From Thermoanaerobaculum sp. (GTDB lineage Bacteria > Acidobacteriota > Thermoanaerobaculia > Thermoanaerobaculales > Thermoanaerobaculaceae): a stretch of 55,433 nt of DNA. A program made the translations under genes and the position numbers. Shown here piece by piece: positions 16,667-25,128 of this stretch. The DNA lies in the NCBI GenBank assembly GCA_025060245.1, contig JANXCP010000003.1, positions 1 to 55,433 of the forward strand. Direction: 5' to 3'. Positions within the stretch are counted from its first letter, which is position 1. Every line of letters begins with the position of its first letter. The notes beneath the pieces were generated by a model. That model saw only the letters and a list, made by a program, of their open reading frames with translations, was not told the origin of the DNA and made no database searches.

Positions 16667-19165
16667 ATGTATTGGCCAGGAGTTTTCGCACTTTGGGCGG
16701 CGTTTATTGCCTTTGCCGCCTCCACGTTTCTCTACTGGCGGGTTGACCGCGGCCGGGAAGAGCTCAGGCCCTACGCTCGCCAGGCCTATTATTATGGGGC
16801 TTTTTCCATTTTTCTCGCCTCCGCGATCCTGCTCTACCTCATCCTCAGCCATGATTTCCGCCTGCACTACGTTTTCTCCTACTCGGACCGTTCGCTACCC
16901 TGGCATTACCTAGTTTCCACCTTCTGGGCTGGGCAGGAAGGCAGTTTTCTCCTGTGGATCATCGGAGTGTTTTTCATCCGATTTGCCAAGCACTACGAAG
17001 CACGCGGACTGTTGGTCTACAACCTCACCCTTCTCTCGCTCATCGCCATCCTCCTTCGCCAGTCCCCGTTCCGCTTCCTGCAAGGTTTACTTCCAGGGCA
17101 AGTGCCGGTGGATGGCCAGGGCCTCAACCCTCTCCTGCAAAACTTTTGGATGACCATCCATCCACCCGCCATGTTCCTCGGTTACGCGGCCACCGCCGTG
17201 CCCTTTGCCCTGGCGGTGGCAGCTCTATGGGGTCGCCGGTACGATGAGTGGGTCAAGGCCGCCCTCCCGTGGGCCCTAACCGCCGTGGTCACCTTGGGCG
17301 CGGCCATTCTCCTGGGAGGGTATTGGGCCTACATTACCCTCGGCTGGGGCGGTTACTGGGGCTGGGATCCGGTAGAAAACTCCTCTTTGGTGCCCTGGCT
17401 CACCTCCTCCGCCCTAGTTCACGGGTTGCTACTGCAAAAAGCGCGCAACCGTTTTCGCAAGCTGAACTTCTTCCTAGCGGTGGTGTCGTTTGTCTTGGTG
17501 GTTTACGCCACCTTCCTCACCCGATCAGGGGTTCTGGCCGATTTTTCGGTGCACTCCTTTGTGGACCTGGGGATTACCGGTTGGTTGGTCTTCAACCTCT
17601 TGTTCTTCTTGTTCCTTGGGCTCGGATTTTTGCTGTGGCGGTGCCGAGAAATCCCCTCTGAGGTCGGGGAAGAACCGTTTTTTTCCCGTACCGTGTTCTT
17701 CGTGATAGCCATTGGGGCCTTGCTGGCCACCGCCACTGTGGTCCTAGTGGGAACGTCCTCCCCGCTGATCACCCGCCTGTTCACCAAACCTTCCCAGGTG
17801 GCTCCCAGCTTTTACAACCGCGTGACCTTACCCGTGGGGATCCTGCTGGCCACCCTGTTGGGAGTGGTCCCTTACTTGCACTGGAAGGGCAGCTCCAAGA
17901 AATTGCTTCGCCGGCTCCTAGTAGCTGGCTCGGTGGCGGTCTTGGGCACAGGTTTCGCGATCTTGCTGGGCGCTCGCGGGGCGCTGTTTCTGGTATTTCT
18001 GGCGGTCTCCACTCTCGCGTTCGCCTCCAATCTCCTCAAGAGCATTGACGAGGTGCGCCAGCGCCGCTTCCGCGCCATGGGAGGCTACCTGGCCCACGTG
18101 GGTTTAGGCTTGATGCTGGTGGGGATCATTACGTCGTCGGCGTACAACAAGACGCAAAAGGTGACGTTGGCGCAAGGTCAGCCTGCTGACCTCTTCGGCT
18201 ACACCCTGACGTTTCAGGGAGTGCGAAACGATAACCCAATAGAGCGGGACGTGATGCTGGTGGAGGTGCGCGATCGGCGAGGCCGGATCCATGAGGCGCG
18301 ACCGCGCATGTTCATCAACGAAAAAACCAAGCAGCTGGTGGCTCATCCCGACGTGCTGGTGCGGCTTACCCACGACCTGTACATTTCACCGGTGGAGTAC
18401 GACCCTGGGCGGCCGCCGCAAGAGGCCGACATGGTGGAGTTGGGGAAGGGAGAGAGCATCCCGGTGGGGCCCCTGACTGTGGCCTTTAAGGCCTTTGACA
18501 TGGGCAGCGGCCACTCCAGTGGTGAGGAGCTTTCCATCGGTGCCATCCTGGAGGTGGTTTCAGGAGGAACCACACACACCGTAACCCCCCGCCTGATCTC
18601 CAGCCCCGCCGGGCTCTCCAGTCAGCCGGTGGAAGTTCCTGGACAGCCAGGGGTCCAGCTCCAGCTGGTCGGGGTGAACGCGAGCGTTGGGCGCATTCGC
18701 TTGCACGTGCACGGGATTCCTTCCAGCGTGGCCAAGCGGGCTGTGCTCAAACCCGGGCAGTCTTTGGACTACCGGGGTTTGTCCCTCACCTTCGACGGTT
18801 TTGACCTTTCCGATTTTGATCCCGAGGCAGGCAAGATCAACATCGGCGCCGTGGTGAAGGTAAGGGACCAGAGTGGGCGGGAGTTTGAGGTTACCCCGGT
18901 GGTACGCAATGGCGGGCAACGAACGGACGCTGCCTTACCTCCCCTTCCCGGGGTGTTCCTGCGCATGGGACAAATGAACGCCGAGGAGAAGCTCGTGGAG
19001 TTGCTCGTCATTGATCCCAGCGCTCCTCCTGACCCAGGGGAACCCGCTAGGTTCTCGGCTGACGTCAGCGTCAAGCCCATGATCGGTTTGCTCTGGACTG
19101 GGCTTGTGGTGCTCCTGGCTGGAGGAGTCCTGGCTGCCTGGCGACGGCGAGAGGAGTTCGCATAG
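16667..19165 (+). CDS. ccmF: Cytochrome c haem lyase subunit CcmF, extended
   Basis: This 832-residue protein is considerably longer than the common CcmF length of about 650. The N-terminal part has many transmembrane helices and the WWD motif GWGGYWGWDPVENSSLVPW (about residues 226-244); conserved haem-ligand histidines are seen in WMTIHPPAMFLGY and SALVHGLLL. After about residue 490 a soluble, beta-rich periplasmic region of roughly 300 residues follows, closed by a final membrane helix near residues 808-826. CcmF transfers haem from CcmE to apocytochromes. A GGGGGAG ribosome binding site precedes the ATG. No ccmG or ccmH follows. Confidence 0.93.
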   Translation: MYWPGVFALWAAFIAFAASTFLYWRVDRGREELRPYARQAYYYGAFSIFLASAILLYLILSHDFRLHYVFSYSDRSLPWHYLVSTFWAGQEGSFLLWIIGVFFIRFAKHYEARGLLVYNLTLLSLIAILLRQSPFRFLQGLLPGQVPVDGQGLNPLLQNFWMTIHPPAMFLGYAATAVPFALAVAALWGRRYDEWVKAALPWALTAVVTLGAAILLGGYWAYITLGWGGYWGWDPVENSSLVPWLTSSALVHGLLLQKARNRFRKLNFFLAVVSFVLVVYATFLTRSGVLADFSVHSFVDLGITGWLVFNLLFFLFLGLGFLLWRCREIPSEVGEEPFFSRTVFFVIAIGALLATATVVLVGTSSPLITRLFTKPSQVAPSFYNRVTLPVGILLATLLGVVPYLHWKGSSKKLLRRLLVAGSVAVLGTGFAILLGARGALFLVFLAVSTLAFASNLLKSIDEVRQRRFRAMGGYLAHVGLGLMLVGIITSSAYNKTQKVTLAQGQPADLFGYTLTFQGVRNDNPIERDVMLVEVRDRRGRIHEARPRMFINEKTKQLVAHPDVLVRLTHDLYISPVEYDPGRPPQEADMVELGKGESIPVGPLTVAFKAFDMGSGHSSGEELSIGAILEVVSGGTTHTVTPRLISSPAGLSSQPVEVPGQPGVQLQLVGVNASVGRIRLHVHGIPSSVAKRAVLKPGQSLDYRGLSLTFDGFDLSDFDPEAGKINIGAVVKVRDQSGREFEVTPVVRNGGQRTDAALPPLPGVFLRMGQMNAEEKLVELLVIDPSAPPDPGEPARFSADVSVKPMIGLLWTGLVVLLAGGVLAAWRRREEFA

Positions 19166-19176
19166 CCGGTTTCGCG

Positions 19177-19205
19177 TTGGAGAGCCTTTTGCGGCGTTGT
19201 ATACT
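19177..19205 (+). promoter_or_regulatory. Sigma-70-like promoter, probably leaderless
   Basis: TTGGAG (19177-19182) and TATACT (19200-19205) are separated by exactly 17 bases, in the 48-base gap after ccmF. The predicted transcription start falls within about two bases of the GTG at 19214, and no Shine-Dalgarno is present, so the LON-domain gene would have a leaderless mRNA independent of ccm. Confidence 0.55.
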
Positions 19206-19213
19206 TCAAGTGC

Positions 19214-19825
19214 GTGCAGTCCCATTTCCTGTTGCCCCTGTACCCGTTGGACGGGTTGGTGCTGTTGCCCACCCTGAAGGTGGAGGTGTGTCCGGTGGGT
19301 ACAGTGGCCACCAAGGTCTTCCAGCGCGCCGTCGAGCACCAGCATCAGCTCGTGGCTTCCTGCTACGAAGACGAGTCGGTTCACGAGGTTGGCGTGCTGG
19401 CACGGGTCTTCCTCCCCGACGACGAAAAGCCTAGGGCCGTTCTCCAGGCCGTCAGCCGCTGTCGCCTGCGGAAGCTGGTGGCAGAGGACGTGCCCATGGT
19501 GCTGGCGGAGGAGTTCCCTGACACCCCCCGTCCTTTCCAACGAACAGAGCCTCTTCGTCGCCTGCTCCTCACCCGTTATGCCCGTCTCTGCCTCCACCTC
19601 AATCTTCCCCTGCCCCGGGAACTGCGGAACCTACCCCTTTGGCAGCTCACCTGGAAACTCACCTCTCAGCTCAACTTGGATTTTCGCCAACAGCAGGGCC
19701 TGCTCAACCTCCCGGATCCCGTCACTCGGGGGCAGATCCTGCTTTTGGCTGTCAAAGATCTGGAGCGCAAGGAGAGGTTCCTTCGCCCCTTTGCCAAGTT
19801 GCGGAAAGGAGGTCAGTGGAACTAG
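19214..19825 (+). CDS. LON substrate-binding-domain protein
   Basis: This 203-residue protein matches the N-terminal domain of Lon protease alone (PF02190 type): it opens with LPLYPLDGLVLLPTLKVEV and contains VGVLARVFLPDD and AVSRCRLRKLV strands in the expected order (about residues 7-100), then a helical part. There is no AAA+ or protease domain, so it cannot degrade proteins itself; stand-alone LON proteins are thought to bind substrates or partners. The start is a GTG just after a good promoter. The HEPN/Swt1-like gene begins two bases after its stop, so the two form a unit. Confidence 0.75.
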   Translation: MQSHFLLPLYPLDGLVLLPTLKVEVCPVGTVATKVFQRAVEHQHQLVASCYEDESVHEVGVLARVFLPDDEKPRAVLQAVSRCRLRKLVAEDVPMVLAEEFPDTPRPFQRTEPLRRLLLTRYARLCLHLNLPLPRELRNLPLWQLTWKLTSQLNLDFRQQQGLLNLPDPVTRGQILLLAVKDLERKERFLRPFAKLRKGGQWN

Positions 19826-19826
19826 G

Positions 19827-20783
19827 GTGGGAAAACCGGACCTCAACTTGGACGCCTACCGCCTCGTAGCTGACCTGCTGCACCGCCTCCGCCAGGTTTT
19901 GCGTTACCACCTGCGGGAAAGTGCCGGTGACCACTGGGAGGAACGTATCCCCGACGACTTGCGGCTTTTCCTCTCCCAACGGCGAATGAGGGAACAGGGG
20001 GTTAGCTGGTTTCGCACCGCAGACCTGGACCTTTTAGATTACGCCAGCTTTTCCGACCTCGCAGAAATCTTCGCCGCCAACCCGGCGTTGTTGGAGGGGG
20101 TGGACTGGCTGCCCCCTACGGGGCGAGAGGCGGTGCTGAAGGTTCGTTTCCTGGAGCTGGATACCATTCTCCAAAGGGTTGCCTATGCCCGTCCCGTCTC
20201 AGAGCTGGAAATCGAGCTTCTCGCCAGCTTTGGTGAGCGCATCCGGCGCAGCTTCGACAGTTCCCTCCGGGCCCCTGCTCGCACCCCCCGCGAGGCAGGA
20301 ACGCCGGCGCCAACCCCATCACCCGCGCCGCCGGTCCCTGCACCGCCGCCAGCTCCTGCGCCAAAACCAGCACCCAACCCTACTCCTGACTCGCCCGTGG
20401 CAAGCCCGAGCCCCCTACCTGGGGGCTCTGGGGTTTCTAGGGAGGCAATTGCTGCGGCACTGCGGCGAGGGGATACTAAGGTGGTCATGTCGGCCCTTTA
20501 TCGGGAAGTGGTGACCACGGCGGATGTCATTTTTAAGGCAGGAAAACCGCCCGCCTGCCCAGTCTGGGAAGAAGTGCGGGAGTCCTCCTGGTACCAGGAG
20601 AACTTCCGCCGTCTCTCGTTAGCCCCCCTCTCGCATTTTTTTGACATCGTAGAGGATTGCAAAGAGTTGGCCCGGCAAGGCACGAGGGAGGAAATCCTTG
20701 AGGCCCTGCGCAACCGCGGTTTCGCCCAAACCTTGCTCTTACTCAAGGAGCTTTTTCAACCCTATCTAGCGCCGGCTTCCTAG
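19827..20783 (+). CDS. HEPN/Swt1-like protein with degenerate active site
   Basis: This is a 318-residue protein of unproven function. Residues about 5-145 resemble the Swt1-type HEPN fold: a leading helix pair, ERIPDDLRLFLSQRR, the hallmark LLDYASFSDLAEIF and a final helix. The HEPN RNase motif (R-x4-6-H, commonly RNxxAHxR) appears as QRVAYARP near residue 116, so the histidine is replaced by tyrosine. A Pro/Ala-rich linker (about 150-200) leads to a helical C-terminal domain of about 115 residues that I do not recognise. The GTG at 19827 follows AGGAGG at 19807-19812, a rather long spacer. The family assignment is my pattern match and needs a profile search. Confidence 0.55.
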   Translation: MGKPDLNLDAYRLVADLLHRLRQVLRYHLRESAGDHWEERIPDDLRLFLSQRRMREQGVSWFRTADLDLLDYASFSDLAEIFAANPALLEGVDWLPPTGREAVLKVRFLELDTILQRVAYARPVSELEIELLASFGERIRRSFDSSLRAPARTPREAGTPAPTPSPAPPVPAPPPAPAPKPAPNPTPDSPVASPSPLPGGSGVSREAIAAALRRGDTKVVMSALYREVVTTADVIFKAGKPPACPVWEEVRESSWYQENFRRLSLAPLSHFFDIVEDCKELARQGTREEILEALRNRGFAQTLLLLKELFQPYLAPAS

Positions 20784-20797
20784 CAGCAAGGTTGAAG

Positions 20798-22372
20798 TTA
20801 TCGCTGCCCCACCTCATCGCCCTCGCCGGGCAAGGGTTTACGGGCGACCAGGAGGAAATCGCGCGGCCCGGAAAGCCAGTGGTCCAGTGGCGCTAAAGCC
20901 CTCCTCAGCTGCGGGTCCTCAATCTTGGCGGTGAGGGACTGTTCAACGGGGAAGGGCCGTAGACGGCGCACTTCCACCACTTGGAGGCCCACCGCCTCGG
21001 CGACAAAGCGCACGGCGTCAGGGTGCACCGGATGGAGGTGGGTAGGGTCCTGCCAAAACAAACCACAAACCCGAAGCGTTTCCGGGTTCGGACTTTCTAC
21101 CGCCAGCACTCCACCCGGCCGGAGCACGCGCCGCGCCTCCTCCACGAGTTTCATCCACTTGGCCGCCGGCAAGTGTTCAACGAGGTGGAGACATGCCACC
21201 CCTCCCAGGGTCCCATCTCCTTGGGCAGCCAGGGCTTGCAGGGCATCAGCCTGTTCCACCGCCAAACCTCGCTGCCGGCACACTTCCACCGCCGCCGGAT
21301 CACAGTCCACGCCAACGGCGCGAATGCCTGCCTCGGCAAGGGCTTGCAATAGCTCCCCCCGTCCGCAGCCCAGGTCCAGGACCGGAGAAGCTTCGCGGAA
21401 CAGCTCCACGTACTCCCGCGCCCGCTGCAAGATCTCCTCACTGCTGCCACGGTAAAGCGCCAGAAAACGCATCCAGGCGCGGGCTATGGCCGCGGGAATC
21501 TGCTCTTCTACTCCGGCCTCCAACGGCGGAACGCCCAACGGCTTTTCCGACAAAATACGGTGCAAGAGGCCTTCGGCCACCTGGAAATCTTCGTATAGCT
21601 TCCCGAGGACGGCCTCAAGACGCCCCACGGCCGCGGGAAGCCGCTCATCTCGCACCTCTTCAGCCAGACCCTGAACCCGCTGCAGAGCGGCGTGCAGCTT
21701 TTCAAGCTCCGAGGCTAACGCGGGCAAGCCCTGGTCGCGCAGCCGCTCCAGCTCCTCTTGCAACTCATCATGGGCCGTCTGGAGCCTTCCTTGGGCCCCT
21801 TCCAAGTTGGGCAAGCGCACGTCGCGCACAAGCTCCAGCTCCCTAGCCAAACGCTCGCGCGCCTGCGCTTCAGCCAGTAGAGCCTCATCTCGCAGCCGCT
21901 CCACTTCCCTCTGTAAGGCGGAAAAACCTTCTTGAAAGCCGCAAAAGTCGGCCGCAAGACGCGGCAACCTCCTATCCCGCACCTCCTCAAATTCCAACCG
22001 TGTCGCAAGGTAGGCTTGCTGCAATTGGGAAAAAGCCTGCTCCCGCGCCGCCACTTCAGCCGCCAACTCCGCGGCAAGACGCGGCAACCGCGTATCCCGC
22101 ACCTCCTCAAACTCCGATCGTGTCGCAAGGTAAGCTTGCTGCAATTCGGAAAAAGCCTGCTCCCGCGCCGCCACTTCCGACGCCAGCGCCGCTTTTTCCT
22201 CCTGCAAGCCTTGCCGCAAATCTTCCAGTTCGACGGAAGTTTTTTCCGCTCCTCGTTCCAAAATGGCAATGCGGTGTAGCTCGTCCCGCAAAAGAAAACG
22301 AAAAGGCGCCGCCACGAGGCGGCGCAGCGTTCCCTTCCATGAACGGCGCTGGGAGTCCCAGCTTTCCGCCAT
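20798..22372 (-). CDS. Coiled-coil protein with C-terminal SAM methyltransferase domain
   Basis: This 524-residue protein has a long coiled coil (about residues 35-300) rich in Glu, Arg, Leu and Ala, then a class I methyltransferase domain. The SAM-binding motif I is VLDLGCGRGELLQAL (about residue 350), followed by VGVDCDPAAVEVC, the LHLVEHLP motif and the late strand RRVLRPGGVLAVE. Proteins of this plan occur in O-antigen chain-length control (WbdD-like) and other polysaccharide contexts; the substrate here is unknown. Two 40-residue repeats sit in the coiled coil. I chose ATG 22372, five bases after the L9 stop; the longer frame into L9 is a shadow. Confidence 0.8.
   Translation of the reverse strand: MAESWDSQRRSWKGTLRRLVAAPFRFLLRDELHRIAILERGAEKTSVELEDLRQGLQEEKAALASEVAAREQAFSELQQAYLATRSEFEEVRDTRLPRLAAELAAEVAAREQAFSQLQQAYLATRLEFEEVRDRRLPRLAADFCGFQEGFSALQREVERLRDEALLAEAQARERLARELELVRDVRLPNLEGAQGRLQTAHDELQEELERLRDQGLPALASELEKLHAALQRVQGLAEEVRDERLPAAVGRLEAVLGKLYEDFQVAEGLLHRILSEKPLGVPPLEAGVEEQIPAAIARAWMRFLALYRGSSEEILQRAREYVELFREASPVLDLGCGRGELLQALAEAGIRAVGVDCDPAAVEVCRQRGLAVEQADALQALAAQGDGTLGGVACLHLVEHLPAAKWMKLVEEARRVLRPGGVLAVESPNPETLRVCGLFWQDPTHLHPVHPDAVRFVAEAVGLQVVEVRRLRPFPVEQSLTAKIEDPQLRRALAPLDHWLSGPRDFLLVARKPLPGEGDEVGQR
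21954..22193 (-). repeat. Two tandem 120-bp repeats inside coiled-coil gene
   Basis: Copies at 21954-22073 and 22074-22193 have period 120 bases (40 codons) and are nearly identical over most of their length, differing by scattered substitutions. Each encodes a unit containing EVAAREQAFS, QQAYLATR and EFEEVRD. Exact codon-level periodicity shows a recent in-frame duplication. Confidence 0.85.
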
Positions 22373-22376
22373 GGTC

Positions 22377-22832
22377 CTATCCCTGCGGCTCCATCGGTTC
22401 CACGTGGACCAGGATTGGCACCGTGACGTCCCGGTGGAGGTGCAGCTCAACGGTGTAGGTGCCCAAACGCTTGATGTGCTGGGGCAACACCACCTTCCGC
22501 CGGTCCACTGGCAGACCCTTTGCCGCCAAGGCCTCGGCGATATCGGTGGCAGTAACCGACCCGTACAAGGCATCAGCCTCGCCGGCACGCCGCTTAAAGG
22601 TCAACTCCACCCCCGTTAGGCGCGACGCCAGCTCGGCCGCCGAAGTCCTCTCCCTTGCTTGCCGTGCTTCCCAGCGCTTTTGTTCCGCTTGAAAACGGGC
22701 CACGTTGGCCGCGGTAGCTTCATAGGCCAGGCCCTTGGGAATGAGGTAATTCCTGGCAAAACCAGGTTTTACTTCCAAAATTTGCCCACGCTCACCCAGA
22801 TTTGGCACATGCTCGTTCAAGATCACCTTCAT
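22377..22832 (-). CDS. rplI: 50S ribosomal protein L9
   Basis: This 151-residue protein has the typical L9 N-terminal domain (MKVILNEHVPNLGERGQILE, then KPGFARNYLIPKGLA near residues 22-37), a long connecting helix and a C-terminal domain. L9 binds 23S rRNA and bridges ribosomes. Its ATG overlaps the stop of the DUF2232 gene by four bases, and it lies in the conserved S6-S18-L9 block. Confidence 0.97.
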   Translation of the reverse strand: MKVILNEHVPNLGERGQILEVKPGFARNYLIPKGLAYEATAANVARFQAEQKRWEARQARERTSAAELASRLTGVELTFKRRAGEADALYGSVTATDIAEALAAKGLPVDRRKVVLPQHIKRLGTYTVELHLHRDVTVPILVHVEPMEPQG

Positions 22833-23773
22833 GGTGCGCCCCCCTCATGATCTTCCTTTGGTCGTAGCTTCACAAAACTGTCCAAGAGCCCAAGCCCGGC
22901 GTAGACGAAGGCCAAGGGCACCTGAATCCCCAACACCACCACAGCCATTCTCACCCAGCGGCTCGTGCCCCATCGGGGACCCAAAAAAGCCAAGATCACG
23001 GCGGTGCCATGAACAAAGTACAGGGCGAGAACGGTGGCAAAAAGGTTCGCCGCCAACCAGCCCCACACCCCAGGGGCAAAAACCCAACCCAACCCCCCCA
23101 AAATGAAGCCCACCGGTAACCACTCCTCGGAGGTAAAGCGAAGGAAGGGCTCCGGTTTTGGGGAAAATCCTAACTGGGAAAGCTGGGCACGAAGCCACAG
23201 CCCGGCGGTCATGACGTAAACTGCCACGAGGAACGGGGTGAGGTACCCTGCGAGGCTTGCCGCCAACTGCAACACTTCTGGGCGCCCCAAGGTCCAGAGA
23301 AAAGCCGCTTGACCATGCTCTTGGGCCCAGCTTACGGCAAGGGCAGGCAGCTGCTCTTGCACCCGAGAAAAACCCACCAGACCGGCCACCACCACACTTG
23401 CAAAACCCCAGGCTCCGAGGGTAAGACAAGCCAGCCAACGACCCGGAGCCCACGGTCGCCGTTGTCCCTGCTCCGCAAGGAAAGTTGGCCAAGCCGCCAG
23501 GAGCAGATACCCCGCAGCCAGCAACACAGTTTCCCCACGGGGGAAAACCACGGCCGCTCCTACCAGAACCACCAGTACCCACCCCCAGGCCAGCAAGCCC
23601 GGCCGACCCAGGCCCACTTCGCGAACTAACGGAACCGGTGCCAGTAGGCCGATAAAGCCACCCAGGAGAGGAACCAGAAACAGGGCAGCGAAAAAGAGTA
23701 GGGATAGGGCGCCCGCCACGAAAGGACCGGACCATCGTGTTCCGCTCAACCTGGCACCCGCATCCTGGCCCAT
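22829..23773 (-). CDS. DUF2232 (YybS-like) membrane protein
   Basis: This 314-residue protein has eight or nine hydrophobic segments and ends just inside rplI. Its location between rpsR and rplI is the known place of DUF2232/YybS proteins in several phyla, and the conserved late block (residues about 205-300, beginning FTSEEWLPVGFILGG) fits. Family function is unknown. The first residues up to about 25 are poorly conserved in character, so a start slightly downstream is possible. Confidence 0.8.
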   Translation of the reverse strand: MGQDAGARLSGTRWSGPFVAGALSLLFFAALFLVPLLGGFIGLLAPVPLVREVGLGRPGLLAWGWVLVVLVGAAVVFPRGETVLLAAGYLLLAAWPTFLAEQGQRRPWAPGRWLACLTLGAWGFASVVVAGLVGFSRVQEQLPALAVSWAQEHGQAAFLWTLGRPEVLQLAASLAGYLTPFLVAVYVMTAGLWLRAQLSQLGFSPKPEPFLRFTSEEWLPVGFILGGLGWVFAPGVWGWLAANLFATVLALYFVHGTAVILAFLGPRWGTSRWVRMAVVVLGIQVPLAFVYAGLGLLDSFVKLRPKEDHEGGAP

Positions 23774-23794
23774 GGAGCAAGTTTCAGCCCCGCC

Positions 23795-24025
23795 TCAGTC
23801 CCCCACGAACGGTAAGAGCGCTAAGATTCGTGCGCGCTTAATGGCGCGGGTGAGCTTTCGCTGGTAGATGGGGCTGGTACCCGAAACTCGGCGCGGGAGA
23901 ATTTTCCCCGATACCGGGGTAAACTGCTTGAGGAGATCCACATCCTTATAGTCAATGTAATCAATCCCCTCGGCGGTAAACTTGCAAACCTTCTTACGCT
24001 TGCTGAGGAACTTCTTCTTTGACAT
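23795..24025 (-). CDS. rpsR: 30S ribosomal protein S18
   Basis: This 76-residue S18 shows the standard core [19 protein letters not shown] and the [20 protein letters not shown] region that contacts 16S rRNA and S6. The ATG shares one base with the S6 stop (TAATG), so they are translated together, as is usual for the S6-S18 pair that assembles as a heterodimer. Confidence 0.98.
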   Translation of the reverse strand: MSKKKFLSKRKKVCKFTAEGIDYIDYKDVDLLKQFTPVSGKILPRRVSGTSPIYQRKLTRAIKRARILALLPFVGD

Positions 24026-24447
24026 TAGGCCTCCTCCCCCGCCATCGTAACGGCATCACCCCCGGCGTGGGGTCCTGGTTCTGCTTCGGCAAGCTCTCCA
24101 CCGCCTTTCGCCGCCTGCTGCGCCGCGCGAACAGCGGTCATCTTCCGCGCTCGACGCAGCTCCCGGTCCAGATTGAGGGTAAGGTACCGGAGCACCTCAT
24201 CGGACAGCCGCAACTTGTACTCCAACGGTGCGACGACGGTTCCTGGGGCTTCAAACTGCCAGAAAAAGTAAAACCCCTCCCGCTTGTGACGAATGGGGTA
24301 GGCCAAGGTCCTTTTGCCCCACACGTCCTCTTTGACCATGGTGGCACCGTGCTGATCCAAGAGCTTCTTAAGCTCGTCCATGAAGGATTCCCTGGCCTGA
24401 TCGTCCAGGTCAGGGGTCAAGACCACACCCAGCTCATAAAGTGGCAT
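24025..24447 (-). CDS. rpsF: 30S ribosomal protein S6
   Basis: This is a 140-residue S6 with the ferredoxin-like core ([13 protein letters not shown] near the start, then [21 protein letters not shown] in the middle). It has a C-terminal extension of about 35 residues rich in Ala, Gly and Glu, longer than the usual length of about 100. I chose ATG 24447 because AAGGAGG lies six bases upstream; a longer frame is out of character. It is followed by rpsR with a one-base overlap. Confidence 0.97.
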   Translation of the reverse strand: MPLYELGVVLTPDLDDQARESFMDELKKLLDQHGATMVKEDVWGKRTLAYPIRHKREGFYFFWQFEAPGTVVAPLEYKLRLSDEVLRYLTLNLDRELRRARKMTAVRAAQQAAKGGGELAEAEPGPHAGGDAVTMAGEEA

Positions 24448-24552
24448 GCTGCCTCCTTTCGGCCCTTTGGCCCCCTCATCCATGAGGGAGCAAGGAGATG
24501 GCATTGTATCACGCTCCCGCGGCTGGCCCTGGCCGGGACGTGGGTGGGTGCA

Positions 24553-25125
24553 CTAAGCAGAGGTACGCACGTTGAACCGGTTAGCGGCCTGGTCAAACGA
24601 AGAAAAAATGGCTTCCTCCACGCATGCCACCGCCCGCTCAATCATCTCGCGAACTGCCACCTCTTCCTCGGGGGCAAAGGGGGCTAAAACGTATTCCGCC
24701 AGGTCTTCCCAGGGAGTGGCTCCCCGCACCCCTAGGCGCAACCGGGGAAAGGACTCCCCCACCGCCTCGACCACGGAGCGAAGCCCGTTGTGTGTCCCAG
24801 CCCCCCCCCGCCGGCGCAACCGGAGCTGCCCTAGGGGCAAGTCCACATCGTCTACCACCACCAGCACCTGTTGAGAGCGCAAACCCGCGTCGCGACAGAG
24901 TGCCGCCACGGCGGTCCCAGACAGGTTCATGTAGGTGCAGGGCTTCATGAGCCACAAGGGTCGGGGCCGGGTTCGCTGGCCGACCCAGCCATAGGAGCGA
25001 CGCTCCAGGGGGCCACAACGCCAACGGTAAACCAGAGCGTCGACCACCATGAAGCCCACGTTGTGCCTACTGCGCTCGTATTGGGCACCTGGATTGCCCA
25101 ACCCCACCACTGCTGCCACATCCAC
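24553..25125 (-). CDS. pth: Peptidyl-tRNA hydrolase
   Basis: This 190-residue enzyme releases peptides from prematurely dissociated peptidyl-tRNA. Conserved residues are visible: GLGNPGAQYERSRHNVGF with Asn11 and catalytic His21, MKPCTYMNLSG with the second asparagine near residue 69, and VVVDDVDLPLG with the catalytic aspartate near 94. It starts three bases after the L25 stop, the frequent rplY-pth pairing. A gap of about 105 bases separates it from rpsF. Confidence 0.97.
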   Translation of the reverse strand: MDVAAVVGLGNPGAQYERSRHNVGFMVVDALVYRWRCGPLERRSYGWVGQRTRPRPLWLMKPCTYMNLSGTAVAALCRDAGLRSQQVLVVVDDVDLPLGQLRLRRRGGAGTHNGLRSVVEAVGESFPRLRLGVRGATPWEDLAEYVLAPFAPEEEVAVREMIERAVACVEEAIFSSFDQAANRFNVRTSA

Positions 25126-25128
25126 GTC

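Noticed and set aside
19389-20783. A longer HEPN-like ORF starting at 19389
   Set aside because: Its first 146 codons lie within the LON-domain gene in another frame; GTG 19827 just after the LON stop is the sensible start.
21954-22193. Tandem repeat considered as a CRISPR array
   Set aside because: The repeats are direct 120-bp units without spacers and encode coiled-coil protein in frame.
20798-22588. A longer start for the coiled-coil methyltransferase reaching 22588
   Set aside because: The extra 72 codons lie inside rplI in another frame; ATG 22372 follows the L9 stop directly.
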